A program made the position numbers and the translations under genes. A stretch of 64,000 nucleotides of DNA from Streptomyces sp. cf386 (GTDB lineage: Bacteria > Actinomycetota > Actinomycetes > Streptomycetales > Streptomycetaceae), in the NCBI RefSeq assembly GCF_900103585.1, contig NZ_FNHV01000020.1:109753-173752 (forward strand). Reading direction: 5' to 3'. The notes beneath the pieces were generated by a model. That model made no database searches. It saw only the letters and a list, made by a program, of their open reading frames with translations, and was not told the DNA's origin. Numbering within the stretch: the first letter of the stretch is position 1; every line of letters starts with the position of its first letter. This document shows, piece by piece, positions 34,217 to 43,052 of this stretch.

Positions 34217-35707
34217 ATGCTGGACGCCACCCACGAGGAGTGGCTGCGTCGCGCCAAGTCCCTGGATCCGCCCGGCGCCCATCACATCGACGGCGCCGAC
34301 GAACCGGGTGGGGGAGGGGCCTTCGCGGTCGTCTCGCCCCGCGACGGACAGGTGTTGGCGCAGGTCGCCGACGGGGGTGCCGCCGAGGTGGACGCGGCCG
34401 TCGCCGCCGCGCGCCGGGCCTTCGACGCCGGGCCGTGGCCGCGCCTCGCTCCGGTCGAGCGCGGCCGGGTACTGCTGCGGCTGGCCGACCTGCTGGAGGA
34501 GCGGCGCGCGGAACTGGCCCTGACCGTCAGCCTGGAGATGGGCAAACCGATCACGGACGCGTACGACATCGAACTGCGCGCCGCCATCACCACCTTCCGC
34601 TGGTACGGCCAACTCGCCGACAAGCTCACCGACGAGTCCCCGCACAGCGCCCCCGACGCGCTCGCCCTGGTCACCCGCGAACCGACGGGTGTCGTCGGCG
34701 CGGTCGTCCCCTGGAACTTCCCCCTGACCCTGGCGAGTTGGAAGATCGCCCCGGCGCTCGCGGCCGGCTGCACGGTCGTACTGAAGCCGTCCGAGAACTC
34801 CCCGCTGTCCGCCCTCCTCCTCGGCCGTCTGGCCACCGAGGCCGGTCTGCCGCCCGGCGTGCTCAACGTGGTGAACGGCTACGGGCCCGTCGCCGGACGC
34901 GCCCTCGGACTCCACCCCGACGTCGACGTCCTGGCCTTCACCGGCTCCACCGCCGTCGGCCGCCACTTCCTGCACTACGCGGCCGACTCCAACCTCAAGC
35001 GCGTCTGGCTCGAACTCGGCGGCAAATCGCCGAACATCGTCCTCCCCGACGCCCCCGACCTGGAGCGGGCCGCCGCCACCGCGGCCTGGGGCATCTTCTT
35101 CAACCAGGGTGAGATGTGCACGGCTCCCTCCCGGCTCCTGGTGCACTCCTCCGTCGCCGAACGCGTCACCGAGGCCGTCATCCGCCGCGCCCGCGAGCTG
35201 CGCGTCGGTGACCCCCTCGACCCGGCCACCGAGATGGGCGCCCTGGTCGGCGAGGCCCACCTGGGCCGCGTCCTCGACCACATCGGCACCGGCCGCGACG
35301 AGGGCGCCCGGCTGCGCACCGGCGGCGAGCGCGTGAACGCCGAGTCGGGCGGGACGTACCTGGCGCCGACCGTCTTCGACCGGGTCGAGCCGGGGATGCG
35401 GCTGGCCCGTGAGGAGATCTTCGGCCCCGTCCTGTCGGTCCTCGCCTTCGACGACCTGGACGAGGCGGTACGGCTGGCCAACGCCACCGAGTACGGTCTC
35501 GCCGCCGGCCTGTGGACCTCCGACCTCTCCACGGCCCACCGCGTCTCCCGCGCCCTCAAGGCCGGCACGGTCTGGGTCAACTGCTACGAGGAGGGCGATC
35601 TGACCGTCCCCTTCGGCGGCATGAAGCAGTCCGGGAACGGCCGCGACAAGTCCGTGCACGCCCTGGAGAAGTACACCGAGCTCAAGACGACCTGGATCCA
35701 GCTGTGA
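34217..35707 (+). CDS. Aldehyde dehydrogenase, PuuC-like
   Basis: 496-residue NAD(P)-dependent dehydrogenase. PWNFPLTLASWKIAPALAAG, KPSENSPLSALLLGRLATEA, LELGGKSPNIVLPDA and NQGEMCTAPSRLLVHSS form a normal active site with Glu and Cys. FGGMKQSGNGRDKSVHALEK ends it, as in gamma-glutamyl-gamma-aminobutyraldehyde dehydrogenases. ATG 34217 has CTGGAGG upstream. Its stop overlaps the start of the gamma-glutamyl hydrolase (GTGA), strongly suggesting oxidation of a gamma-glutamyl aldehyde followed by glutamate release. Confidence 0.9.
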   Translation: MLDATHEEWLRRAKSLDPPGAHHIDGADEPGGGGAFAVVSPRDGQVLAQVADGGAAEVDAAVAAARRAFDAGPWPRLAPVERGRVLLRLADLLEERRAELALTVSLEMGKPITDAYDIELRAAITTFRWYGQLADKLTDESPHSAPDALALVTREPTGVVGAVVPWNFPLTLASWKIAPALAAGCTVVLKPSENSPLSALLLGRLATEAGLPPGVLNVVNGYGPVAGRALGLHPDVDVLAFTGSTAVGRHFLHYAADSNLKRVWLELGGKSPNIVLPDAPDLERAAATAAWGIFFNQGEMCTAPSRLLVHSSVAERVTEAVIRRARELRVGDPLDPATEMGALVGEAHLGRVLDHIGTGRDEGARLRTGGERVNAESGGTYLAPTVFDRVEPGMRLAREEIFGPVLSVLAFDDLDEAVRLANATEYGLAAGLWTSDLSTAHRVSRALKAGTVWVNCYEEGDLTVPFGGMKQSGNGRDKSVHALEKYTELKTTWIQL

Positions 35708-36405
35708 CCCGCCCCCTCATCGCCGTACCCGCCCGCTTCTCCGCCACGACCTCGGCGCTCCGGTACGCCGCCGAGGTGAGCGCCCGCGCCCTGATCGAGG
35801 CGGTGTGGCGAGCGGGCGGCGAACCGGCGAGCATCCATCCCGCCTCCGGGGACGTCGCCGCACGCCTCGCCCGCTTCGACGGCGTCCTGCTCCCCGGCGG
35901 CGGCGACCTCGCACCGCACCGCTACGGCTCCGCCGACATCCACGACAGCGTCTACGACGTGGACGACCTCCAGGACACCTTCGACCTCGAAGTCGCCTGG
36001 CACACACTGGACTTGGGCGTGCCCCTGCTGGCTGTCTGCCGCGGTCTGCAGGTCGTGAACGTCGCGCTCGGCGGCACGCTGGAGCAGGACATGGGCGGTC
36101 CCGAACGTGAACACCGGCACAGCGTGCACCCGGTGCCGATCGGGCCCGGCACCCTGCTGGAGCAGGCCACCGGCGCGGAGAAGGCGGAGGCCTCCTGCTA
36201 CCACCACCAGCGCGTCGACCGCCTCGGCGAGGGACTCGCGGTCACCGCGCGCGCCGACGACGGAACCGTGGAAGGGCTCGAACTCCCGGGCGCGAAGGGC
36301 TGGTTCACGGCCGTGCAGTGGCACCCCGAGGACACCGCGCACCGGGATCCGGCGCAACAGGGCCTCTTCGACGCCCTGGTACGGGCCGCGCGCGAGCGTC
36401 GCTGA
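35704..36405 (+). CDS. Gamma-glutamyl-gamma-aminobutyrate hydrolase-like peptidase C26
   Basis: 233-residue class I glutamine-amidotransferase-like hydrolase of the PuuD group. LLPGGGDLAPHRYG and PLLAVCRGLQVVNVALGGTL carry the nucleophile Cys, and VQWHPEDTA carries the catalytic His and Glu. It cleaves gamma-glutamyl bonds and so reverses the conjugation made by the GS-like ligase at 24500. GTG 35704 is coupled to the dehydrogenase. It is convergent with marR. Confidence 0.9.
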   Translation: MTRPLIAVPARFSATTSALRYAAEVSARALIEAVWRAGGEPASIHPASGDVAARLARFDGVLLPGGGDLAPHRYGSADIHDSVYDVDDLQDTFDLEVAWHTLDLGVPLLAVCRGLQVVNVALGGTLEQDMGGPEREHRHSVHPVPIGPGTLLEQATGAEKAEASCYHHQRVDRLGEGLAVTARADDGTVEGLELPGAKGWFTAVQWHPEDTAHRDPAQQGLFDALVRAARERR

Positions 36406-36419
36406 GCAGTGGGCGCGGG

Positions 36420-36992
36420 TCAGGCCTTCGGCCGGCGCCCACTGCGCCGCGGTGCCGGCTCGGCCCCGTCGAGGAGGGCGATCCGGCGTTCCTCGCCCTG
36501 CTCCTCGACCTGGAGCACCACCCGGCGCAGTCCCTCCGCGACGCTCCGGCACTCCTCGCCGCTCAGCCGCCCGGCGACGAAGGCCTCCTCCTCGTTGAAC
36601 GCCGGGAACAGGCGCCGCATCAGCGCCTCGCCCTCCTCGGTCAGGCTGAGCAGCACCAGCCTGCCGTCGGTGGCGTGCCCGGCCCGCTTCAGCAGCCCCC
36701 GGCCCTCCAGCGTCCGCGACACACCGGTGAGCGTCCCCTTGGAGATACCGGCCTCCTCCGCGACATGCCGGGTCTCCGATTCGCCCCACACCCACACCAC
36801 CCACAGCACCACGAACGCCGTCCAGGTCAGATCGGCCCCGCGCAGCACGGAGTTCTCCAGGTGCTGCCGGACCGTCGAGGCAGCGCGGTAGATGTTGGCG
36901 ACGACGGCCATCTGCTCCCGGTGCAGCGGGATGCCGCCGAGCTTGGCCTCGGCCAGTTTCTCGGCTTCGGTGATCGATCGTTGGCCGGGCAT
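36420..36992 (-). CDS. MarR-family transcriptional regulator
   Basis: 190-residue winged-helix regulator. The DNA-binding part reads LTWTAFVVLWVVWVWGESET, VAEEAGISKGTLTGVSRTLE and GLLKRAGHATDGRLVLLSLT. Its promoter side carries site e (37033-37046), nearly the same as site a before the ligase, so autoregulation and control of sites a to e by this protein is the simplest proposal. TetR at 31836 is the alternative regulator. Confidence 0.9.
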   Translation of the reverse strand: MPGQRSITEAEKLAEAKLGGIPLHREQMAVVANIYRAASTVRQHLENSVLRGADLTWTAFVVLWVVWVWGESETRHVAEEAGISKGTLTGVSRTLEGRGLLKRAGHATDGRLVLLSLTEEGEALMRRLFPAFNEEEAFVAGRLSGEECRSVAEGLRRVVLQVEEQGEERRIALLDGAEPAPRRSGRRPKA

Positions 36993-37032
36993 GGCACACT
37001 CCTTCGCCGCGGGCGCGTCGGACAGCGGTGTC

Positions 37033-37046
37033 GTTCGGGTTCAAAT
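37033..37046. promoter_or_regulatory. Operator-like site e, upstream of marR
   Basis: On the minus strand it reads ATTTGAACCCGAAC, differing from site a in one base. It lies 41 bases before the marR start, as expected for autoregulation. Confidence 0.55.
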
Positions 37047-37295
37047 TGTACGGAGGCGCGACGGCTGTCCGCCGCGAGGGAGCCCGCGGCCCGCTCGCTC
37101 CGCCCAGTCGAGCTGATGCTCGGGCGTGCCCACCGACCTTCCGTACGCGATCGCCTCGGCCCGGCCCGCCGCGTCGCCCCGCCGGTATCGGAACACCTTC
37201 CCGGCGAAGACGACCACGCGTTCGTCCCCGAACGTCCACAGCGTCGGCTGCCCCGCGGCGGCACTCGCCGATGAGGTATCCGATCGCCCACGCAT
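37041..37295 (-). CDS. Possible small hypothetical protein or remnant
   Basis: A frame from ATG 37295 to TGA 37041 contains TLWTFGDERVVVFAGKVFRY and SVGTPEHQLDWAERA, which look protein-like and resemble small actinobacterial proteins of unknown role. Another frame just upstream holds AWAIGYLIGECRR, so the gene may be a frameshifted remnant. It overlaps site e at its end. Weakly supported. Confidence 0.3.
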   Translation of the reverse strand: MRGRSDTSSASAAAGQPTLWTFGDERVVVFAGKVFRYRRGDAAGRAEAIAYGRSVGTPEHQLDWAERAGRGLPRGGQPSRLRTI

Positions 37296-37363
37296 CGCGC
37301 ACACCCCGCACTCACGGGCACACCCCGCACTCAGCCGGCTGGTCGCGACAGCAAAGGAGTGGC

Positions 37364-37995
37364 GTGTTACGCGCACCGAGGTTCAGGCAGGTTCCGATGG
37401 CCGCGATGGCAGTCGCCCTTGCCCTCGTACTCGCCGCCTGCGCCGGTGACAGCGGTCCGGAGGGAACCGGCACCGCTCCCGCCTCGCTCGACCCCGAGGC
37501 GGACCTGAGCGAGCAGCGGCTCACCGTCTCGAACTGGGACGGCTACATGCCGGAGGACCTGCCCGCCCGTTTCAAGTCCTCCGCCGAACCACCCGTCACC
37601 GTCGCGAAGCACGCGACCAACGAGGAGATCGTCGCCAAACTGACCGCCTCCTCCGACAGCGGCATCGACGTGGCGTTCGTATCGGGCCAGTACGCCCAGG
37701 CACTCGCCGCACAGGGCCTGCTCGAACCGATCCACCGCGACCTGGTCCCCCACCTCAAGAACCTGGATCCGCTGGCCTCCCGGCTCGCCCACGACAAGGG
37801 CAACGTCTACTCCGTCCCCTACACATGGGGCACCACCGGGCTCTGCTACCGCAAGGACCTCGTCGGCGCGGCACCCGACAGCTGGAACGACCTGCTGAAG
37901 CCGCGCCCCGAGCTCCAGAAGAAGATCACCATGCTCAAGACCGAGCGCTGGCTCTTCCTCCCCGCGCAGAAGTCGCTCGGCTGCTCGGTGAACAC
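37364..37995 (+). pseudogene. Spermidine/putrescine-type ABC substrate-binding protein, truncated
   Basis: GTG 37364 after AAAGGAG gives a lipoprotein signal ending LVLAACAGD and the N-terminal half of a PotD-like protein: RLTVSNWDGYMPEDLPARFK, HATNEEIVAKLTASSDSGID, SVPYTWGTTGLCYRKDLVGA and LFLPAQKSLGCSVNT. After about 210 residues the homology stops and the sequence changes to an amidohydrolase fragment. The C-terminal lobe and any permease and ATPase genes that would follow are missing. Polyamine uptake would fit the gamma-glutamyl genes upstream, but this copy cannot work. Confidence 0.8.
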
Positions 37996-38548
37996 GGCAC
38001 GGCCTCGGAGGCAAGGTCAACCCGCCGCTGCGGCCCCGCGACGACGTCGAGGCGCTGGGGGAGTACGTGCTCGACGGCACCGTCGACTGGGTCGTCAGCG
38101 ATCACGCGTGCTGCCGGGAGGAGCTGAAGTTCGGTGAGTCGAAGGACCCCAAGGACGCCGTCTTCCTCACCAGGGCCGGTTTCGGCGGGGCCGAGTACCT
38201 CCTGCCCGGCCTCCTCACCGAGGGCACGAAACGCGGCCTGCCGCCGGGCCGCATAGCCGCCCTGACCTCCTGGAACCCCGCCCGCCGTTACGGCCTGCCC
38301 ACCAAGGGCGCCCTCGCACCCGGCTACGACGCCGACATCGCCCTGGTCGACCCGGACCGCACCTGTCCGTGCGCGCCGAGGAGTCGGAGTCGTCGCAGGA
38401 GTACACCCCCTTCGAGGGCTTCGAACTGACCGCCCGGGTCACCGACACGTTCCTGCGGGGCCACCACATCCTGCGGGCGGGCCGGATCGCGGGCGGGCCC
38501 ATGGGCGTGTACCTCCACCGCCCGACTACCTCTACCGCCCGCCCCTGA
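37996..38548 (+). pseudogene. Dihydroorotase/allantoinase-type amidohydrolase, C-terminal fragment with frameshift
   Basis: Starts abruptly with GGKVNPPLRPRDDVEALGEY, then DGTVDWVVSDHACCREELKF containing the metal-ligand Asp of cyclic amidohydrolases, and LAPGYDADIALVDPDRT. A one-base shift near 38365 moves it to another frame with VRAEESESSQEYTPFEGFEL and TARVTDTFLRGHHILRAGRI. The N-terminal two thirds are absent. It is joined directly to the truncated binding protein, so one large deletion made the fusion. Confidence 0.8.
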
Positions 38549-38721
38549 GGGCCTGATCACTCTGTGCCGCACGGACGAGCACGTTGTGTGCCCCGGTGCG
38601 CCATCCGGCCGTCTGCCCATGCGGTACCGCGGGACTGCCGCGCTGCCCCGACTGTCCTGCTCGCCCCCGAAGTGCCACTCTGGGGACGAGAGGATCCGCC
38701 GAGGGAACTCGGGAGGGCCCG

Positions 38722-40200
38722 ATGGGACGTGATGTGCCGGCCCTGGTGTTCACGCGGGAGGACCGCCGTCGGTACCGGGAGAAGATGCACACCTGCCTCG
38801 ACGTGCTGGCGCAGATGCTGCGCGAGTCGACGTTCGAGAGCGAGCGGCCTCGGGTCGGGCTGGAGATCGAGCTGAACCTGGTGGACGCCGACGGGCTGCC
38901 GGCGATGCGGAACACCGACGTGCTGCAGGCGATCGCCGACCCGGCCTGGTCCAGCGAGCTGGGCCGTTTCAATCTGGAGATCAACATTCCGCCCCGGGAG
39001 CTGACCACCGGCGGCCCCGGCGCTTGGGAGCAGGCGATCCGTGACGCGCTCAACCACGCCGAGGAACGCGCCTCGGCCGTGGGCGCGCATCTGATCATGA
39101 TCGGTATTCTGCCGACCTTGGGGGAGACCCACGTCGACGAGGCCGCCCTGTCCGGCGATCCGCGCTACCGGCTGCTCAACGAGCAGATCTTCGCAGCGCG
39201 CGGCGAGGACCTGCGGATCACCGTGGACGGCGTGGAGCGGCTCGCGACGTACGCCGACACCATCACCCCCGAGGCCGCCTGCACCAGCACCCAGTTCCAC
39301 CTTCAGGTCTCACCGAAGGACTTCGCGAGCTACTGGAACGCCGCCCAGGCCATCGCGGGCGTACAGATCGCCCTGGCGGCGAACTCGCCCTACCTCTTCG
39401 GCAAGGAACTGTGGCGCGAGACCCGCATCCCCCTGTTCGAGCAGGCCACCGACACCCGCCCGCAGGAGATCAAGGCCCAGGGCGTACGACCCCGGGTGTG
39501 GTTCGGCGAGCGCTGGATCACCAGCGTCTTCGACCTGTTCGAGGAGAACGTGCGCTACTTCCCGGCGCTGCTCCCGCTCTGCGACGACGAGGACCCGCAG
39601 CAGGCCCTCGACAGCGGCGGCGCTCCGCAGCTCGGCGAGCTGACCCTGCACAACGGCACGATCTACCGCTGGAACCGCCCCGTCTACGCCGTCACCGACA
39701 GCGGCCCGCATCTGCGCATCGAGAACCGCGTCCTGCCCGCCGGCCCCACCGTGGCCGACATCATCGCCAACGGCGCCTTCTACTACGGCCTCACCCGCGC
39801 CCTGGTCGACGAGGACCGGCCGATCTGGACGCGGATGTCGTTCGCGGTCGCCGAGGAGAACCTCCACACCGCCGCCCGGGACGGCATCGACGCCCGTCTG
39901 TACTGGCCCGGCGTGGGCGAAGTGCCGGTCACGGAACTGGTGTTGCGGCGCCTGCTGCCCCTGGCCCATCGGGGCCTGGAGCTGGCCGGCATGGACACGA
40001 GCTGGCGCGAACCCATGCTCGGCATCGTCGAGCAGCGCTGTGTCACCGCCCGCAACGGCGCCCTGTGGCAGGCGGAGACGGTCCACCACCTGGAGAAGGG
40101 CGGCACCACCGACCGGTACGAGGCGCTGCGGCAGATGACCAGGACGTACATGGACTTCATGCATCTGAACGCGCCCGCGCACACCTGGCCCGTGGACTGA
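38722..40200 (+). CDS. Glutamate-cysteine ligase family 2 protein
   Basis: 492-residue ATP-dependent ligase of the GCS2 fold. VGLEIELNLVDADGLPAMRN holds the first Glu metal ligands, FNLEINIPPRELTTGG and CTSTQFHLQVSPKDFASYWN continue the site, and GPHLRIENRVLPAGPTVADI forms the C-terminal part. GGGAGG precedes ATG 38722. Family members make gamma-glutamyl amides, not always gamma-glutamylcysteine, and actinomycetes have no glutathione, so the true acceptor is open. Confidence 0.85.
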   Translation: MGRDVPALVFTREDRRRYREKMHTCLDVLAQMLRESTFESERPRVGLEIELNLVDADGLPAMRNTDVLQAIADPAWSSELGRFNLEINIPPRELTTGGPGAWEQAIRDALNHAEERASAVGAHLIMIGILPTLGETHVDEAALSGDPRYRLLNEQIFAARGEDLRITVDGVERLATYADTITPEAACTSTQFHLQVSPKDFASYWNAAQAIAGVQIALAANSPYLFGKELWRETRIPLFEQATDTRPQEIKAQGVRPRVWFGERWITSVFDLFEENVRYFPALLPLCDDEDPQQALDSGGAPQLGELTLHNGTIYRWNRPVYAVTDSGPHLRIENRVLPAGPTVADIIANGAFYYGLTRALVDEDRPIWTRMSFAVAEENLHTAARDGIDARLYWPGVGEVPVTELVLRRLLPLAHRGLELAGMDTSWREPMLGIVEQRCVTARNGALWQAETVHHLEKGGTTDRYEALRQMTRTYMDFMHLNAPAHTWPVD

Positions 40201-40207
40201 CCTCCGC

Positions 40208-41335
40208 TCACCGCGTTGCCGAGGGTCCGCCGGCGGTTCCCCGCCACTCCTCGGCGGGCGTCAGTGGGACGGGGACGGGCGGCTGCGCCGACGTCGTCAG
40301 CTCGATGCGGCGCCCCTCCGCCGACGAGCGCAGCAGCGCGCTCATCGTCTCCAGCACATGCAGGGCGAGGTCACCGTTCGCCCGGGGTGCCCGCTGCCCG
40401 TCCGCGGCGATGAAGTCGAGCAGACCCACGCCCCGTGCGGCGTCCACGTAGCCCGCGGACGGCGGCAGCGCACGCCACCGAGTGCCGCCGAGTTCGAAGA
40501 GCCGTACCTCACCGTCGAAGTGGTTCGGATCCGGAACCGCCAGGGTGCCCGCGTCACCGTGGACCTCGATCGGCGCGGCTGTCGTGGCGACGCCGTCGAA
40601 GCTCGTCGTGATCGTCGTCAGCGCCCCGTTCACGTGCTCCAGCACGCCCGAGACATGACTGTCCACCTCGACCGGAATCCGCTCGCCCGCACGTGGGCCG
40701 GAGCCGATCACGCGCTCGGTGCGCAGCCGACTCGCCGCCCCGGTCACGGCACGCACCGGTCCCAGCAGATGGACCAGGGACGCGAGATAGTACGGCCCCA
40801 TGTCCAGCAACGGGCCGCCCCCGGCGGTGTAGTAGAAGTCCGGGTGCGGATGCCAGCGCTCGTGCCCCGCGGTGACCATCACGGCCGAGGCGAACTGAGG
40901 GCGCCCGATACCGCCCGCCGCCACGGCCGCCCGTGCCGTCTGGATTCCGGTGCCCAGGACGGTGTCCGGCGCGCACCCGACCCCGACGCCGGCCTTCGCG
41001 GCGGCTTCCCACACGGCTTGGGCGTCCGGGAAGTCGGCGGCCAGCGGCTTCTCTCCGTAGACGTTCTTCCCCTCGCCGATCGCGCCGAGGGCGATCTCCG
41101 CGTGGGCGGCGGGGACGGTGAGGTTCAGCACCGTGTCCACGTCCGGGCTGCTCAGCAGCTCCTCGACGGTCAGCGCCTCGACGCCGGGGAACTCGGCGGC
41201 GACCGCGGCCGACCGGGAGGCGTCGAGGTCGGCGACCGCGGTGATCCGTACGGCGGGATGGCCGGCGAGGGTGTCCAGATACGCGCGGGAGATGACCCCG
41301 AGTCCTACGACGCCGACGCGGTGCGGGTCGCCCAC
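40208..41335 (-). CDS. Gfo/Idh/MocA-family oxidoreductase
   Basis: 375-residue NAD(P)-dependent sugar or inositol-type dehydrogenase. Rossmann motif RVGVVGLGVISRAYLDTLAG at the N-terminus, the conserved GKNVYGEKPLAADF with catalytic Lys, and HPHPDFYYTAGGGPLLDMGP follow. GTG 41335 with GAGAGG upstream overlaps the ThuA-like gene end by 31 bases, so the two genes form an operon. Probably acts on a sugar or glycoside. Confidence 0.9.
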   Translation of the reverse strand: MGDPHRVGVVGLGVISRAYLDTLAGHPAVRITAVADLDASRSAAVAAEFPGVEALTVEELLSSPDVDTVLNLTVPAAHAEIALGAIGEGKNVYGEKPLAADFPDAQAVWEAAAKAGVGVGCAPDTVLGTGIQTARAAVAAGGIGRPQFASAVMVTAGHERWHPHPDFYYTAGGGPLLDMGPYYLASLVHLLGPVRAVTGAASRLRTERVIGSGPRAGERIPVEVDSHVSGVLEHVNGALTTITTSFDGVATTAAPIEVHGDAGTLAVPDPNHFDGEVRLFELGGTRWRALPPSAGYVDAARGVGLLDFIAADGQRAPRANGDLALHVLETMSALLRSSAEGRRIELTTSAQPPVPVPLTPAEEWRGTAGGPSATR

Positions 41336-42015
41336 AGCATGCCCCTCTCGATGACGGTGCGGACGTTCGGGTCCTCCAGCACGTCGAGGCTGTGCCCCGG
41401 CGTCGTCACCACGATCCGTCCGGCGCCCCAGCGGCGGGTCCAGATCGCCGGCGAGGTGACCGGCCGGTGCCAGGGCTGCCACGGCCGGGCGGGATGGGTG
41501 GTGGTGGCCAGGACGTCGATCAGGTCGTCGTGGAGCACCCAGTACTGCTCGGTGTGCAGCTCGAAGTCCTCGATGCCCGCCGTGACAGGGTGCTCGCGGC
41601 CGAGCTCCGTCAGGGTGACGACGTACGGCAGATAGTTGTCCTCCTGGCCGCCCTGGCGATCGCACGGCTCTTTGCCCGGGTGGGTCGCGAACTGTCCGCC
41701 CACCAGGTGGAGATAGTCGGAGGAGGCGCGGAAGGAGTCGGCGATGCCGCCGTGCCAGCCGGTGAAGCCGGTGCCGGCCTCGACCGCCGCGCTCAGTCCC
41801 GCCAGTTGCCCGGCGGAGATCTGCGACATCGTGACGCACTGCACGACGAGATCGGTGGCGGCCATCTCGGTGGCGTCGGCATAGACGTCGGTCGACTCCT
41901 CGACCCGGACGGTGTAGCCGTTGCCCCGCAGGAAGGGCAGGAAGAGTTCCGTGGCCTCGACCGGCTGGTGCCCCTCCCAACCGCCGCGCACCACCAGGGC
42001 TTTCTTCAGCGTCAT
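41305..42015 (-). CDS. ThuA-like trehalose-utilization family protein
   Basis: 236-residue amidotransferase-fold protein of the ThuA family. Blocks are KKALVVRGGWEGHQPVEATE, GTGFTGWHGGIADSFRASSD and PVTSPAIWTRRWGAGRIVVT. ThuA-like proteins are often paired with Gfo/Idh dehydrogenases in sugar use, as here. No catalytic assignment can be made from the sequence. Confidence 0.85.
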   Translation of the reverse strand: MTLKKALVVRGGWEGHQPVEATELFLPFLRGNGYTVRVEESTDVYADATEMAATDLVVQCVTMSQISAGQLAGLSAAVEAGTGFTGWHGGIADSFRASSDYLHLVGGQFATHPGKEPCDRQGGQEDNYLPYVVTLTELGREHPVTAGIEDFELHTEQYWVLHDDLIDVLATTTHPARPWQPWHRPVTSPAIWTRRWGAGRIVVTTPGHSLDVLEDPNVRTVIERGMLWATRTASAS

Positions 42016-42105
42016 CTCGTTGAATCACCGTTCCCGTGGCCGACCCCGTAGCACCGCTCCCTCACTATGTGCCGGTTCGCTCGCCCTCAGGAAGGGGTGC
42101 CGAGA

Positions 42106-42978
42106 TCACGAAAGTTTCGCGTCGGGGCCGTGGGCACCGGCTCGGGCGTCGACCAGCCAACAGGCCCCGGTGAAGCGGACTTCGGCGCCCCGCACGAACG
42201 GATCGAACGCCGCGCGGACCGTCTCGACGACCCGTGCGCGGGTCTGCTCGTCCGCCTCGGGCAGCACCTGACCGACCGGCCCGAGCCGGGTGAAGTAGCC
42301 GATCAGTTCCGGCTCGGGCAGCGTGCAGGGCACGTCGACGGGACGGATGTCGATCCCGGCCCAGCCGCTCTCCACCAGGATGCGGTCGACCATGCCGGCG
42401 TCCGCGAAGGCGAACTGTCCCGGCCCGTCCGGTCGGCGGGCGGGAAGGCTCGGCAGGAGCGGTGCCGCGGCGCGCTCGGCCGTCGTCATGAACGGATTCT
42501 CCTCGGGACCGCGCCAGACGATGAACCGCAGCCCGGCCTCGTCCCTCACCGCGCGCCGAAGATTCGCGAAGGCCCGGACGGAGTCGTTGAAGAACATGAC
42601 ACCGAAACGCGAGATCACGGTGTCGAAGGCAGCCGGTTCGAACGAGTGATCCTCTGCGTCGGCGCAGACGAAGGAGGCCGGTACCGCCTCGCGCTCGGCG
42701 CGCTCCCGCGCAGCGGTGATCATCGCCTCGGAAATGTCGACGCCGACACAGCTACCGCCAGGGCCGAGCCGTCGTGCGACGGCCACCGTGGTGCCGCCGG
42801 TGCCGCAGCCGACGTCGAGCACCCGACCTTCGTGCCCGGCGGGTACCGCTTCGAGGAGCAGGTCCTCGTACGGCTTGAGGGTCCTGTCCAACAGTGCCTG
42901 CGCCGCCACCCAGGCATGGGCGGCGGGGCCTTTCCAACGGGCCGCCTGCTCGTCGTCCGTCCTGCGTGTGACGTCCAT
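42106..42978 (-). CDS. SAM-dependent methyltransferase (UbiE/Methyltransf_25 type)
   Basis: 290-residue methyltransferase with VLDVGCGTGGTTVAVARRLG, CVGVDISEAMITAARERAER and DTVISRFGVMFFNDSVRAFA. It is divergent from the merR gene with 74 bases between starts, and the shared gap holds a MerR-type palindrome, so it is the probable target gene of that regulator. Substrate unknown. Confidence 0.9.
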   Translation of the reverse strand: MDVTRRTDDEQAARWKGPAAHAWVAAQALLDRTLKPYEDLLLEAVPAGHEGRVLDVGCGTGGTTVAVARRLGPGGSCVGVDISEAMITAARERAEREAVPASFVCADAEDHSFEPAAFDTVISRFGVMFFNDSVRAFANLRRAVRDEAGLRFIVWRGPEENPFMTTAERAAAPLLPSLPARRPDGPGQFAFADAGMVDRILVESGWAGIDIRPVDVPCTLPEPELIGYFTRLGPVGQVLPEADEQTRARVVETVRAAFDPFVRGAEVRFTGACWLVDARAGAHGPDAKLS

Positions 42979-43026
42979 GATCGCCTCCTGGGCTTGTCCT
43001 CACCGGGCCGTAATGACAGCGTGCTA

Positions 43027-43044
43027 CTTCAAGCCGACTTGAGG
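43027..43044. promoter_or_regulatory. SoxR-like MerR operator
   Basis: CTTCAAG-N4-CTTGAGG forms an inverted repeat close to the SoxR site CCTCAAG-N4-CTTGAGG. It ends eight bases before merR and lies in the promoter of the divergent methyltransferase. Confidence 0.6.
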
Positions 43045-43052
43045 TCAAGACC

